From positions 731,000 through 794,999 of the forward strand of contig NZ_SMFQ01000005.1 of assembly GCF_004339015.1 (NCBI RefSeq): a stretch of 64,000 bases of DNA, given 5' to 3'. Each line of letters opens with the position of its first letter. Position 1 is the stretch's first letter. The DNA comes from Cocleimonas flava (GTDB lineage: Bacteria > Pseudomonadota > Gammaproteobacteria > Thiotrichales > Thiotrichaceae). A model generated the notes under the pieces. It saw only the letters and a program-made list of their open reading frames with translations, did not search any database and was not told where the DNA came from. Below are positions 17,756 to 26,250 of the stretch, piece by piece. A program made the position numbers and the translations under genes.

Positions 17756-20221
17756 ATGAGTCTAAGAACAACTTTCAATTACATCGGCCGCAAAGTTTTA
17801 TATCTTTGGCTTAAAACAGAAGTCATCCCTAATAAGATTGAACAACTAGACATCAATCCTGATTTACCCGTGATCTATGTTTTAGAAACGCGATCGTGGA
17901 CCAATTTGCTCGTTCTGGAAGAACAATGTCATCAATTGGGGCTGGAAGCACCTCTTGCAAATATTGCCATACCAGAATTACACGAGTGGCATTCTGTGTA
18001 TACCATTGCTCCTCGCGAACCATTCAAAGCCTGGTTACAAAATCAACCTAAGCGCTCTCGAATGCTACGCGGCATTATTGAAACACTCAACGATTACCCA
18101 GAACAGGAAATACAGTTTATACCTGTGCAGATTTTCTGGGGAAGACCAGTCGCCACACAAAAACACTGGCTACAGGTTTTATTTTCTGATTCCTGGGAAT
18201 TTGCCGGCAGAACCCGAACATTTTTCAGAGTTCTCTTCCATGGTCGCAATACCTTTATTCAGTATTCAGAAATCATCAGCTATCGAAGTAACCCGTCGAA
18301 AAAACGCAATGATGATGAAATCATAGATTCTTTACAGCACACCTTAGCTGATCGTTTAAAAAAGATTCGTACTGCCACGCTTGGGCCTGATATCTCCCAT
18401 AAACGCACGCTGGTTCGTGACCTGATCATGAAACCCGCAGTACAGACAGCAATCAACAGAAGAAGCACTGAAGACAATATCAGCGAATATAAAGCCGCAC
18501 TTCAAGCCCGACGTTATCTGAATGAAATTGTCGCCAACTGCACCAATGTCACCATTCAGGTCATGCAACGCGCGCTATCATCATTCTGGAACCGCTTTTA
18601 TTCGGGTATCGAAGTCAATAATAGTGAATACCTTAAGAGCCTCGCACTAAGTCATGAATTGGTCTATGTGCCTTGTCATCGAAGCCATATTGATTATCTG
18701 TTACTGTCTTATGTGATCTACTTTGAAGGCTTGGCTATTCCTTATATCGCCGCAGGTAAAAATCTGAATATGCCCGTAATTGGTTCGATACTGCGCGGTG
18801 GTGGCGCTTTCTTTATTCGACGCAGTTTCAAAGGCAATGAACTCTATTCCACAGTAATGTTTGAATATGTGGCTGAGTTAATCGCCAAAGGTATCGCGAT
18901 TGAATATTTTGTCGAAGGGGGCAGAAGCCGCACGGGTCGATTGCTACAAGCAAAACCCGGCATGCTATCGATGACAGTTCGGGGCTTTTTAAAATACCGC
19001 AAACGTCCTGTCGCTTTTATTCCTGTTTATATTGGTTATGAAAAACTACTAGAGAGCAAAGCCTATCAGGCAGAGTTATCTGGTGAAGATAAAAAGAGCG
19101 AAACTTTTATTAATTCAGTGAAGTCAATCCTCAAGATACGTGGCGAATACGGCAAGGTTTCTACCAATTTTGGTAAACCTGTTTTTCTAAACAACATCCT
19201 GGATCACCAACAACCTGATTGGGCTTCAACAAGTTATGATGATGATTCTCGTCCCGCCTGGACCAGAGATATTGTGGTTAACTTATCCGAGCAGATAATG
19301 ACTCGCATAAATCAGGCCGCAACGGTTAATTCAATTAACCTGACCGCAAGTGTATTACTTGCTGCGCCCAATCAAAGCATGGATGAAAAAGATTTAGAGC
19401 ATCAACTCGAAACCTATAAAATCCTGATTAACGCGCTTGAATATTCAGAAAAAATAATCGTTACACCAAGATCCGGCATTGATCAAATCAAACATGCTGA
19501 GTCTCTCAAAATGGTCAAAAGACGGGCTCACGACCTCGGCGACATTATCTATTTGAATAATAAACAAGCCGTTTCAATGACCTACTATCGCAATAACATT
19601 CTGCACTTATTGGCGTTGCCTTCTATTATCAGTTGCTGCTTTTTCAATGTGCGCACCATGACCAAAGAAGAGATTATAAGTCTGGTATCACTTGCGTATC
19701 CTTTTATTCAGAAAGAATTATTCTTAAGCTGGGATAAGACGCAACTTGAAGCAGTAATCACCAAAGTGCTTGACCAGCTTGTTGCATCAAGCTTACTCAT
19801 TCAGAATAAAGACAAGCAGAGTTATACTCGACCATCATCGAATGACAAAGCATACACACAGCTAACGTTGCTCGCGAAAGTCATTTCTCCAGTTCTCGAA
19901 GTTTATTATCTTATCGTTGCATTACTCTCTCGGGACTCGAAACAGGAACAATCCACAACGATCAGCAAACAAAAACTGGTCGACGAATGTATTTTAATGT
20001 CCCAGCGAGTAGCGATGATTCATGAAATCAACTCGCCCGACTATTCGGATAAACACCTGATTGCTAATTTTATTGAGACGCTCATTCATATCGACTATTT
20101 ACGTGAGTTTGAAACAGAGCAACTGCAATACAACGAAGTTTTCCATAAAACAGATAAGCGTATACGACTATTATTACCCAAACAAATGCGTTCGAACATC
20201 CTGCAAATGATTGGCGAATAA
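17756..20221 (+). CDS. plsB: glycerol-3-phosphate 1-O-acyltransferase
   Basis: 821 residues, inner-membrane associated; it makes lysophosphatidate from acyl donors and glycerol-3-phosphate. The HX4D acyltransferase motif is HRSHID at 308-313; further blocks are GSILRGGGAFFIRRSF near 342, FVEGGRSRTGR near 384 and AFIPVYIGYE near 419. Length and architecture match the long gammaproteobacterial PlsB. It is probably a monocistronic unit closed by the inverted element pair at 20262. Confidence 0.97.
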   Translation: MSLRTTFNYIGRKVLYLWLKTEVIPNKIEQLDINPDLPVIYVLETRSWTNLLVLEEQCHQLGLEAPLANIAIPELHEWHSVYTIAPREPFKAWLQNQPKRSRMLRGIIETLNDYPEQEIQFIPVQIFWGRPVATQKHWLQVLFSDSWEFAGRTRTFFRVLFHGRNTFIQYSEIISYRSNPSKKRNDDEIIDSLQHTLADRLKKIRTATLGPDISHKRTLVRDLIMKPAVQTAINRRSTEDNISEYKAALQARRYLNEIVANCTNVTIQVMQRALSSFWNRFYSGIEVNNSEYLKSLALSHELVYVPCHRSHIDYLLLSYVIYFEGLAIPYIAAGKNLNMPVIGSILRGGGAFFIRRSFKGNELYSTVMFEYVAELIAKGIAIEYFVEGGRSRTGRLLQAKPGMLSMTVRGFLKYRKRPVAFIPVYIGYEKLLESKAYQAELSGEDKKSETFINSVKSILKIRGEYGKVSTNFGKPVFLNNILDHQQPDWASTSYDDDSRPAWTRDIVVNLSEQIMTRINQAATVNSINLTASVLLAAPNQSMDEKDLEHQLETYKILINALEYSEKIIVTPRSGIDQIKHAESLKMVKRRAHDLGDIIYLNNKQAVSMTYYRNNILHLLALPSIISCCFFNVRTMTKEEIISLVSLAYPFIQKELFLSWDKTQLEAVITKVLDQLVASSLLIQNKDKQSYTRPSSNDKAYTQLTLLAKVISPVLEVYYLIVALLSRDSKQEQSTTISKQKLVDECILMSQRVAMIHEINSPDYSDKHLIANFIETLIHIDYLREFETEQLQYNEVFHKTDKRIRLLLPKQMRSNILQMIGE

Positions 20222-20261
20222 TAGGCGAGTAATCTCTGAATAACGCCTAATTAAATTAGGT

Positions 20262-20314
20262 CACCCCCCTACTTTGAGGGGCTTTTTTAAAAAACGCCTA
20301 TAAGTAGGGGGGTG
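20262..20314. repeat. convergent pair of dispersed C6 elements; terminator after plsB
   Basis: A + strand copy (20262-20287) runs into a minus-strand copy (to 20314). The first begins CACCCCCCTACTTTGAGGGG and is followed by C and T6; the second reads GCCTATAAGTAGGGGGGTG on the + strand. The CACCCCCCTACTT/AAGTAGGGGGGTG ends are perfect 13-base inverted arms. Within the + copy CCCCT/AGGGG forms a 5-pair stem before T6, a plausible intrinsic terminator for plsB. Confidence 0.75.
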
Positions 20315-20434
20315 TGATTAAATATTTAAACAGCTTCGAGAACCACCACTACAACAATTACTTCCACAATAAAAAACAAGTTAAACCTCTAAAAACAAAA
20401 TAATCATAGCGGTAACTTTTAAAGGAGAACAACA

Positions 20435-20857
20435 ATGCTGAGTATCACACGACTGGATATTGATGATGCACACCTTCTCATCAAAGGGGCTCGTAACAAA
20501 GCCAATGAAATCGGCGTACCCATGTGTATAGCCATCACCGATGAATCTGGAAACCTAATTGCTTTCGAACGAATGAATGGTGGTAAAACCCACAGCATCA
20601 GTATCGCGCAGGATAAAGCTTTCACTGCTGGTGCCGCACGTAAAGCAACCCACGACTACAATGCAGCCAATGTTCCAGGCAGTCTTGCCTTTGGCATCGA
20701 TACAGAATGTGGTGGGCGCATAAGCTCAGTCGGCGGAGGTATTCCCGTCGTGGTTAATGAGGAGTTTGTTGGCGGCATCGGTGCGAGTTCAGGAACACCT
20801 CAACAAGACATGGAAGTCGCACAAGCGGGAATAGATTATTTCCTTAGCAATCGCTAA
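20435..20857 (+). CDS. HbpS/GlcG-like (DUF336) heme-binding-family protein
   Basis: 140 residues, no signal peptide. The entire length is the DUF336 fold: AITDESGNLIAFERMNGGKTHSI (residues 27-52), KAFTAGAARKAT, FGIDTECGGRISSVGGGIPVV and GGIGASSGTPQQDMEVAQAG. Family members include GlcG and the extracellular heme-binding HbpS of Streptomyces; many are of unknown role. Strong ribosome binding site AAAGGAG 8 bases upstream. It has no operon partners. Confidence 0.88.
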   Translation: MLSITRLDIDDAHLLIKGARNKANEIGVPMCIAITDESGNLIAFERMNGGKTHSISIAQDKAFTAGAARKATHDYNAANVPGSLAFGIDTECGGRISSVGGGIPVVVNEEFVGGIGASSGTPQQDMEVAQAGIDYFLSNR

Positions 20858-20947
20858 GCCTTTCATTATTAAATTATTTTTCATATTCGTGCCTATTAAT
20901 AATGTACTATGACTTCGATCACAATCATTTATATAAAAGGAGTTTAA

Positions 20948-22126
20948 ATGAAACGCATCAATCAACTGTTTGGAATTAGCTTAATAACTCTCGGTTTATC
21001 TGCTTGCGGAGGAGGAGGCTCCAGCAGCAGCAACGACGAACCTGAATCAAGGGACGTATCAGGTCTTTCTGAATGCGACACAATCAATTCAACACAAGCG
21101 GTGGTGTGTGGAACAGCCTTAGCCAGTGATGGTGTCACCCCATTAATAAATGCAGAAGTCACCTTACTTGATGACGGTGCTAAACCTAGCGGTGCATCTG
21201 CCAGAGGCGTAGAAGACCCTGATGTTTGTTTGACCGATGTTGCAGGAGACTATGTTTGTTTACTCCCTGAAGGTGTTAGTGGAGCTGTTAGCCTGCTCAT
21301 TAGTCTTCCTGGTTTTGTTGACGCAACCGTAGACACAACGGTTTCACCAGGCTCAGTTACAGAAGCGGGTAGCCAGCCACTAGAAAGTGACAACAGTAAT
21401 AAATGGGTTGTCGTACCAGGCGCTTTTGATGGCGTACAGGTTTTGTTATCACAATTAAAAGACTGTACCTTATCGGATGGCTCAGGAAACCCATTTAACT
21501 ACGCAACTGGATCACCTGAAAGTGCTAGAGGTAGCGCAGATTGTGAAAACAAAGGGCTGCTTGTACTCGATGATGAAATTAATTCTGCAGAAGAAGCATC
21601 CGCTTTCTTTTCGTCCAATGATTTATTTAATTATGACTCGCTCTTTATTAACTGCTCAGCTGATTACGGCAATGTTTCTGGAGTAAACTCGGTTGTTCAA
21701 GACTTTGTCGATGATGGCGGACATGTGTATTTCTCTGACCTTTCGAGCAGTTGGTTATCAAGTGCTTTCCCGGGAAAAATAAACTTCGCAGGGAATTCAA
21801 CGTCAACAGGTACCATAGAAGCGGATGTAACAACACCAGGATTACAATCAGTAGTCGGAAGCAGCATGGAGATCGAATTTGATCTTTCAGTATGGTCAGC
21901 GATTGATACTGTTGAGCCAGATGTTACAACGTTTGTTGAAGGTGATATCACTTCTCTGAGTAGCACTTATTCGGGCATTCATCCTATCACCGTCGGCTGG
22001 AGAGAAAATAACAGCTCAGGTTGTGTGTTCTACTCTTCATACCATATAGAAGGCGCGAGTCAGGGCTCTGAACAAGAAAGAGCAATGAAGTACCTTGTTC
22101 AAAATATTGATTCTGTTTGTCAATAA
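20948..22126 (+). CDS. large lipoprotein of unknown function
   Basis: 392 residues. The lipobox LSAC gives lipidated Cys at residue 20, followed by GGGGSSSS, a linker common in marine gammaproteobacterial lipoproteins. Residues about 48-125 resemble a carboxypeptidase-regulatory-like beta sandwich (VVCGTALASDGVTPLINAEVTLLDDG, then DYVCLLPEG). The remainder (about 135-390) has the look of a DJ-1/ThuA-like flavodoxin-type fold (KGLLVLDDEINSAEEASAFF, YDSLFINCSADYG, DDGGHVYFSDLSSSWL), but this is only a resemblance. Ribosome binding site AAAGGAG. Closed by a strong terminator. Confidence 0.65.
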   Translation: MKRINQLFGISLITLGLSACGGGGSSSSNDEPESRDVSGLSECDTINSTQAVVCGTALASDGVTPLINAEVTLLDDGAKPSGASARGVEDPDVCLTDVAGDYVCLLPEGVSGAVSLLISLPGFVDATVDTTVSPGSVTEAGSQPLESDNSNKWVVVPGAFDGVQVLLSQLKDCTLSDGSGNPFNYATGSPESARGSADCENKGLLVLDDEINSAEEASAFFSSNDLFNYDSLFINCSADYGNVSGVNSVVQDFVDDGGHVYFSDLSSSWLSSAFPGKINFAGNSTSTGTIEADVTTPGLQSVVGSSMEIEFDLSVWSAIDTVEPDVTTFVEGDITSLSSTYSGIHPITVGWRENNSSGCVFYSSYHIEGASQGSEQERAMKYLVQNIDSVCQ

Positions 22127-22186
22127 GCTAATGAATTATCAATAGCCTAGAGAATCGAGATTAACACTTAGTTAATTTCAGACAAT

Positions 22187-22228
22187 AAAAAGCCCCGATA
22201 AGCGTATTGCCTATCGGGGCTTTTTTTT
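22187..22228. terminator. bidirectional intrinsic terminator
   Basis: Arms GCCCCGATA (22192-22200) and TATCGGGGC (22212-22220) are flanked by A5 and T8, so the hairpin works on both strands. It lies between the convergent lipoprotein gene and the bufferin-like gene. Confidence 0.92.
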
Positions 22229-22244
22229 AGTTAATTATTGCTAA

Positions 22245-22511
22245 TTAACCTTCAACAACTTTACCGCCTTTGGTGCTGCATTCTTCAGCAGTTGCTTTAA
22301 CCCAACCTTGACCTTTACAGCTATTTTGGCCTGCACAAGCAGAAGTAGCTGTCGCGCACGCGCTAGTTCCTTTACATGAATTAATACCAGAACATTTAAC
22401 TTCTGCAGTTTTGCCATGAGACTCAGCTGATGCTGTACTCATACCACCTAAAATAAGTGCTGCTGCGGCTGATGCTAATGCTACGCCAGATAGTTTCTTT
22501 ACTTGTGACAT
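22245..22511 (-). CDS. BufA2-like Cys-rich periplasmic peptide (bufferin type)
   Basis: 88 residues. A signal peptide ending ASA (about residue 28) precedes a mature part with six Cys in the order CSGINSC, SACATATSAC, NSCKGQGW, EEC. This matches the small-protein family now called BufA2, periplasmic metal-binding peptides modified by MNIO (DUF692) enzymes. No DUF692 or DUF2063 partner gene is adjacent, so any modification enzyme must be elsewhere or absent. Family call is from memory of the CKG..C..CKGQGWV pattern. A ribosome binding site AGAGGATC lies upstream. Probably monocistronic. Confidence 0.75.
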   Translation of the reverse strand: MSQVKKLSGVALASAAAALILGGMSTASAESHGKTAEVKCSGINSCKGTSACATATSACAGQNSCKGQGWVKATAEECSTKGGKVVEG

Positions 22512-22683
22512 TTGATTGATCCTCTAGTGATAAATTATTGATTTAAGTTATTTGAGTCTAACAAAAGATTATTCGGGGTAATCCAAGCTACCTTATCAAG
22601 TTTTGCAATGATAAGTAGATCATCTAACTACCCCTGTATACGCCAGATCTCATCATATAGATTCATAAACGACAAAAAAATTC

Positions 22684-22711
22684 AAAAAAGAGTGAAAAAT
22701 ATCACTCTTTT
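22684..22711 (-). terminator. terminator after the LEA-like gene
   Basis: Arms AAAAGAGTGA and TCACTCTTTT with a 6-base loop, 49 bases downstream of the LEA-like gene stop. A/T tails on both sides make it usable in both directions. Confidence 0.8.
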
Positions 22712-22759
22712 CTAGCAAAATTCATTGCAACCAGAGAATTTCAATAGCTTACTGAAAGA

Positions 22760-23563
22760 TTAAGCGTCTTTCTCAGCCTCTGCCAGATCAGCATCTGTCA
22801 GATCAGTGTCAGCTAACCCATCAACGGCATCTTTTGCCATATCGGTAGCAGAGTCCATTGCCGACTTACCCGCTTCAGCAACATTTTCCGCTATGCCACC
22901 AGCTGTTTCTGAAACCGAGCTTGCAGCATCTACTGCTGAATCTAATGCTGCTTTACCAGCATCTGTGACCGAATCGGTTACTGCGGATGCCATATCGCCT
23001 GCTGCACTTGTCGCAGAATTAACAGATTCTGCGACTGTATCTGTCACACTTGATACAACATCTTCCGCAGCACCTGTTACGTTACTTACAGCATCAGTGA
23101 CTGAATCCGTAGCGTTACTAACCGCATCTGTTGCCATGTCCGTTACACTGCTAGCCATGTCTCCCGCTGCATCTATTGCACCTGACGCGGCATTAGTCGC
23201 GGCATCAACTGCACCACTTGCGGCACCGGTTACTGCATCCGTAGCGGCGTCTACCGCTGAACTTGCCATATCACCAACACTATCAGTAACGTTTGTCATA
23301 GCATCTGTTGCGGCAGAGGTTACATTGCTTACCGCATCTGTAGCTGAACTTGCAGCATCACTAGCGATATCTGTTGCATTGGACGCGGCTTCAGTAGCGG
23401 TATCTACTGCATTAGAAACAGCGTCTTTCGCGATGTCAGTAACACTACTTGCTGCCTCTGCGGCGTTATCTATGGCAGAATTTGCAGCTTCGGAAGCTGC
23501 ATCTATGGTCTTCTCTGCAGCGCCTGAAAACATCTCTTTTAATTTGTCAAAAAGTCCGAACAT
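22760..23563 (-). CDS. LEA-like repeat protein, Ala/Ser/Asp/Thr-rich amphipathic helices
   Basis: 267 residues with no signal peptide or membrane segment. After a start MFGLFDKLKEMFSGAAEKT the sequence is almost wholly repeats of the form A-A-(S/D)-(A/S)-V/A-(T/D)-(D/N)-A, in an 11-residue-like phase, as in group 3 late embryogenesis abundant proteins and apolipoprotein-like helices. Composition is over half Ala, Ser, Asp, Thr and Val. Such proteins protect membranes or proteins under desiccation or freezing in known cases; here that is inference. Ribosome binding site CAGGAGAT. The complementary strand is also open for 266 codons because of the codon periodicity. Confidence 0.75.
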   Translation of the reverse strand: MFGLFDKLKEMFSGAAEKTIDAASEAANSAIDNAAEAASSVTDIAKDAVSNAVDTATEAASNATDIASDAASSATDAVSNVTSAATDAMTNVTDSVGDMASSAVDAATDAVTGAASGAVDAATNAASGAIDAAGDMASSVTDMATDAVSNATDSVTDAVSNVTGAAEDVVSSVTDTVAESVNSATSAAGDMASAVTDSVTDAGKAALDSAVDAASSVSETAGGIAENVAEAGKSAMDSATDMAKDAVDGLADTDLTDADLAEAEKDA

Positions 23564-23747
23564 TGTTGAAATCTCCTGTGGGCATATTTTTATGACATGC
23601 CGTTAAAGTGTATAAAAAAATTATAGTCACTCCCAAGCTCTGACTATGACGATGTACATTTTTAGTCTACCGTATTCTTTTATTTTTTTCTTACAAACTT
23701 AAACGTACCTGGATTTTTATCAATGTTTTGCAACAGAATAAGAAGTA

Positions 23748-24473
23748 TCAACCGTTCACTTGATTGTGAAAAGTCAGCACCAATACATCGCGATATGCGG
23801 GTTTGGTTTCATCGATGGGATAAACTTCACTCACGCCGTGCCAGACCATTCTGTCATCGATCAATACCGCATCACCTTTTTCGGTGAGTACGCTGCCAAA
23901 TACCAGACGTTTATCATCATCATAGATGTGATTTACCCCACCCGTTATGTTCTGACGTTCGAGCACCATGATCAGAATAAAATCAGCACCATCACGATGA
24001 ATCCCTTCAGGAGTGGGGTTACCAGGTTCTTCGGCACTCGCGACGATACGGAACTGGTGAGCCTGAACACGCCATTGCTTTTCGTTATTAAAACTAATTT
24101 CTTTGGTGACTAATCGAATCAGCTTTTCTAAGACAGGGCTTTTTACCGTAGCCTCCTTGAACGGTTCAAATTCACGATAGATTCCACCATTCATATTATT
24201 ACGATAGGTACTTTGGTAATGCGGCTCGTGGGGCAATAATTCTAACTGGCCACTGGCATACCAGTTAAACACCGAATAACGTCGAAAACGGTAATGTCCA
24301 CCATCACTTAAAAAGTTATCTTCTGGCAAGTCATTCCAGCTTTGTTGGAAGGTAGTGAGATCGCTATCATGTTTTTTTAGCCAATCACTCCATTGAGAAT
24401 TGGTAATATTCAAGCCTTGTAGCAAGCAAAAGCCTTCTGACTTTAAATCTTTTTGAATGTCTATGGGTTTCAT
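23748..24473 (-). CDS. 2OG-Fe(II) dioxygenase family protein
   Basis: 241 residues from the ATG at 24473; a TTG 21 bases upstream is an alternative start. The iron triad is visible: H and D in EGIHRDGADF (about residue 157) and the distal H in MVWHGVSEVYP (about 209), with an Arg in PAYRDVLVLTFH that can bind 2-oxoglutarate. The sequence resembles the family that includes free L-isoleucine hydroxylase and BsmA-like proteins. Substrate unknown. No biosynthetic neighbours. Confidence 0.82.
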   Translation of the reverse strand: MKPIDIQKDLKSEGFCLLQGLNITNSQWSDWLKKHDSDLTTFQQSWNDLPEDNFLSDGGHYRFRRYSVFNWYASGQLELLPHEPHYQSTYRNNMNGGIYREFEPFKEATVKSPVLEKLIRLVTKEISFNNEKQWRVQAHQFRIVASAEEPGNPTPEGIHRDGADFILIMVLERQNITGGVNHIYDDDKRLVFGSVLTEKGDAVLIDDRMVWHGVSEVYPIDETKPAYRDVLVLTFHNQVNG

Positions 24474-24570
24474 TGAATGATTCTTGTTAAGCAATAAGGA
24501 ATCTTAACGCTGTAAACAGATACAGTATAGGTACAGTTGTGACTATTTGTTACACCATCTGACCTATATT

Positions 24571-24590
24571 TTAACGAGAATTCTCGTTAA
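24571..24590. promoter_or_regulatory. 20-base perfect palindrome upstream of the dioxygenase gene
   Basis: TTAACGAGAATTCTCGTTAA is fully self-complementary with no spacer, 97 bases upstream of the dioxygenase start and 53 bases before an element-type terminator. The absence of a loop argues for a dimeric protein operator more than an RNA hairpin. The flanking TTCTCTTTTTAT could also make it a weak rightward terminator. Confidence 0.45.
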
Positions 24591-24642
24591 TTCTCTTTTT
24601 ATACCTTTAATCCAGAATGTTATTTCTCATAATATCCAATGG

Positions 24643-24670
24643 GCACCCCCCACCTTTGGGGCCTTTTTTT
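24643..24670 (+). repeat. dispersed C6 element, AC type, terminator-like
   Basis: It begins GCACCCCCCACCTTTGGGGC, followed by C and T7. CCCC/GGGG and GGCCxx pairing before T7 make a small terminator hairpin. No + strand gene ends just before it: the dioxygenase upstream reads away, so what it would terminate is unclear. Confidence 0.7.
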
Positions 24671-24782
24671 ATTGAATCTAATAAAAAATAAATAATATCA
24701 ATCCATTTTGAGTCTCACTGCTACTATCTAAATGAAAGTAGTGTTTACAACAACTATTCATAATTATAAAGGAGATGATCAA

Positions 24783-25469
24783 ATGAGTTTAATGGGTACA
24801 TTAGGTAAAGTGGCAATGGGTGTTATCGTTGCTAAAGGCGTTGGCAAAATGATGGGCGGAAGCAGCGGCAGTAGCGGTGGTGGCTTAGGTGGTTTACTTG
24901 GCAGTCTTACTGGTGGTAACAACTCTAATTCTGGTAATACCGGCGGCGGCCTTGGTGGCTTACTAGGTGGTCTTGCAGGAAATTCTGGCAGTGGCGGAGG
25001 TTTAGGTGGCATTCTTGATTCTCTAGGCGGAAGCAATAACTCACAATCTGGCGGTGGTCTCGGAGATTTATTGAATAACGCGTTAAATGGTAATGACCCT
25101 GAAGCAACAAGCGAACAGGATAATCAGGCAGAAGTGATGTTACGTGCGATGATTAGCGCGGCTAAATCTGATGGCGTATTAGATGATGAAGAAAAGCGTA
25201 AAATCACCGAGCACCTCGGCGACGCAACACCTGAAGAAATCGCATTCGTTCGTCAAGAACTAGAATCGCCATTAGATACACAAGGTTTAATCCAGAGTGT
25301 TCCTCGCGGAATGGAAGAGCAAGTATATTTCATGGCTTTATTGGCAATTGACCTGGACTCAAACCACGAAGCGAAATTCCTCGATGAATTGGCAAAAGGT
25401 TTGAATATCTCTAATCAGACGTGCAATCAAATACATGAAAAATTAGGTGCTCCAGCGCTTTATTCTTAA
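24783..25469 (+). CDS. DUF533/TerB-like protein with Gly-rich linker
   Basis: 228 residues from the ATG at 24783, chosen because AAGGAGATGATC lies just before it; a longer upstream frame has no ribosome site. The N-terminus (MSLMGTLGKVAMGVIVAKGVGKMMGG) is a hydrophobic helix, followed by a Gly/Ser/Asn/Leu linker (about 27-100) made of GGLGGLLG-type repeats. The C-terminal domain (about 110-228, MLRAMISAAKSDGVLDDEEKRKI, then FMALLAIDLDSNHEAKFLDELA) is the TerB-like helical domain of DUF533 (YebE). Function unknown; likely membrane-associated. Followed by a terminator. Confidence 0.85.
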   Translation: MSLMGTLGKVAMGVIVAKGVGKMMGGSSGSSGGGLGGLLGSLTGGNNSNSGNTGGGLGGLLGGLAGNSGSGGGLGGILDSLGGSNNSQSGGGLGDLLNNALNGNDPEATSEQDNQAEVMLRAMISAAKSDGVLDDEEKRKITEHLGDATPEEIAFVRQELESPLDTQGLIQSVPRGMEEQVYFMALLAIDLDSNHEAKFLDELAKGLNISNQTCNQIHEKLGAPALYS

Positions 25470-25502
25470 TCTGTATTGAGTGTCTTGAAATAGATACAGA
25501 CT

Positions 25503-25543
25503 ATGCTCTGAGTAAGTCATCGCACTTCTCAGAGCATTTTTTT
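25503..25543 (+). terminator. intrinsic terminator after DUF533 gene
   Basis: Arms ATGCTCTGAG and CTCAGAGCAT with a 15-base loop, followed by T7. Confidence 0.85.
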
Positions 25544-25705
25544 GTCTACTCATAACTGATACTTAGATAAAAATTTCGATATTTTTAACTCTCACCCATC
25601 AGATTCGCCATTCGTCAGTAAAATTTGTATTTCATTCTCAAGTACTTACAATCAACAATACAAGCCTAATAATAAAAATTCGTAGCGCAATTTTAGAGTA
25701 GAGAT

Positions 25706-26164
25706 ATGTTAAAAACATTTATGATCGAAAAGATAGAAGAAGAGGTGTGCTCTGATTCTACAGGCAAGATGACTTTTCATTTAGTCGATGAAAATGGCGA
25801 TTGTCGAAGAGTTTGCGGTATGACCTTTCTTGATGAGAATGGACAGGCGCAAGGAATTTCTTCAGAAAGCAAACGTGAACTCCCACTGATAGAAAGTCTA
25901 TTCAGTGACCGACATAAGAAAATAGTCGATATCGAATTTGATCACTTTAATAAAGTTTATAACCGTGAACTAGATAAAACTGTTAACGAAATTGCCTACG
26001 AAAAAGTCTTACAAATGGAAAAAGAGAAAAAACTCTCTTACCGAATAAAGCGTTTTTTCAAAATAACACACGAAGAAGACATACCCGAAGATGCGGTGCC
26101 TTTGAACGCCGCACAAAAACCTGCGGAACAACAAAAGAACGCTTCACCAAATAGCTCAGAATAG
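25706..26164 (+). CDS. hypothetical acidic protein
   Basis: 152 residues, no signal peptide. Residues 1-60 may form a small beta-rich domain (MIEKIEEEVCSDSTGKMTFHLVDENGDCRRVCGMTFLDENG), with three Cys. Residues 65-120 are charged and helical, and the last 35 residues are a disordered Glu/Pro/Ala/Asn tail. Not recognised. Isolated: 236 bases from the previous gene, followed by a bidirectional terminator. Confidence 0.5.
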   Translation: MLKTFMIEKIEEEVCSDSTGKMTFHLVDENGDCRRVCGMTFLDENGQAQGISSESKRELPLIESLFSDRHKKIVDIEFDHFNKVYNRELDKTVNEIAYEKVLQMEKEKKLSYRIKRFFKITHEEDIPEDAVPLNAAQKPAEQQKNASPNSSE

Positions 26165-26191
26165 CCTTACCCTTCTAGCCTTCGAATAATT

Positions 26192-26223
26192 AAAAAAATA
26201 GCCGCATTAGCGGCTATTTTTTT
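26192..26223. terminator. bidirectional intrinsic terminator
   Basis: AATAGCCGC-ATTA-GCGGCTATT flanked by A and T runs, between the convergent hypothetical gene and the secreted repeat gene. Confidence 0.93.
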
Positions 26224-26250
26224 GGATGCTCCTCTTAAAATTGAGCTTGT

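Noticed and set aside
22806..23606. 266-codon open frame opposite the LEA-like gene
   Set aside because: It arises from the repeat codon periodicity; no ribosome site, low-complexity Ala/Ser/Val product without known family.
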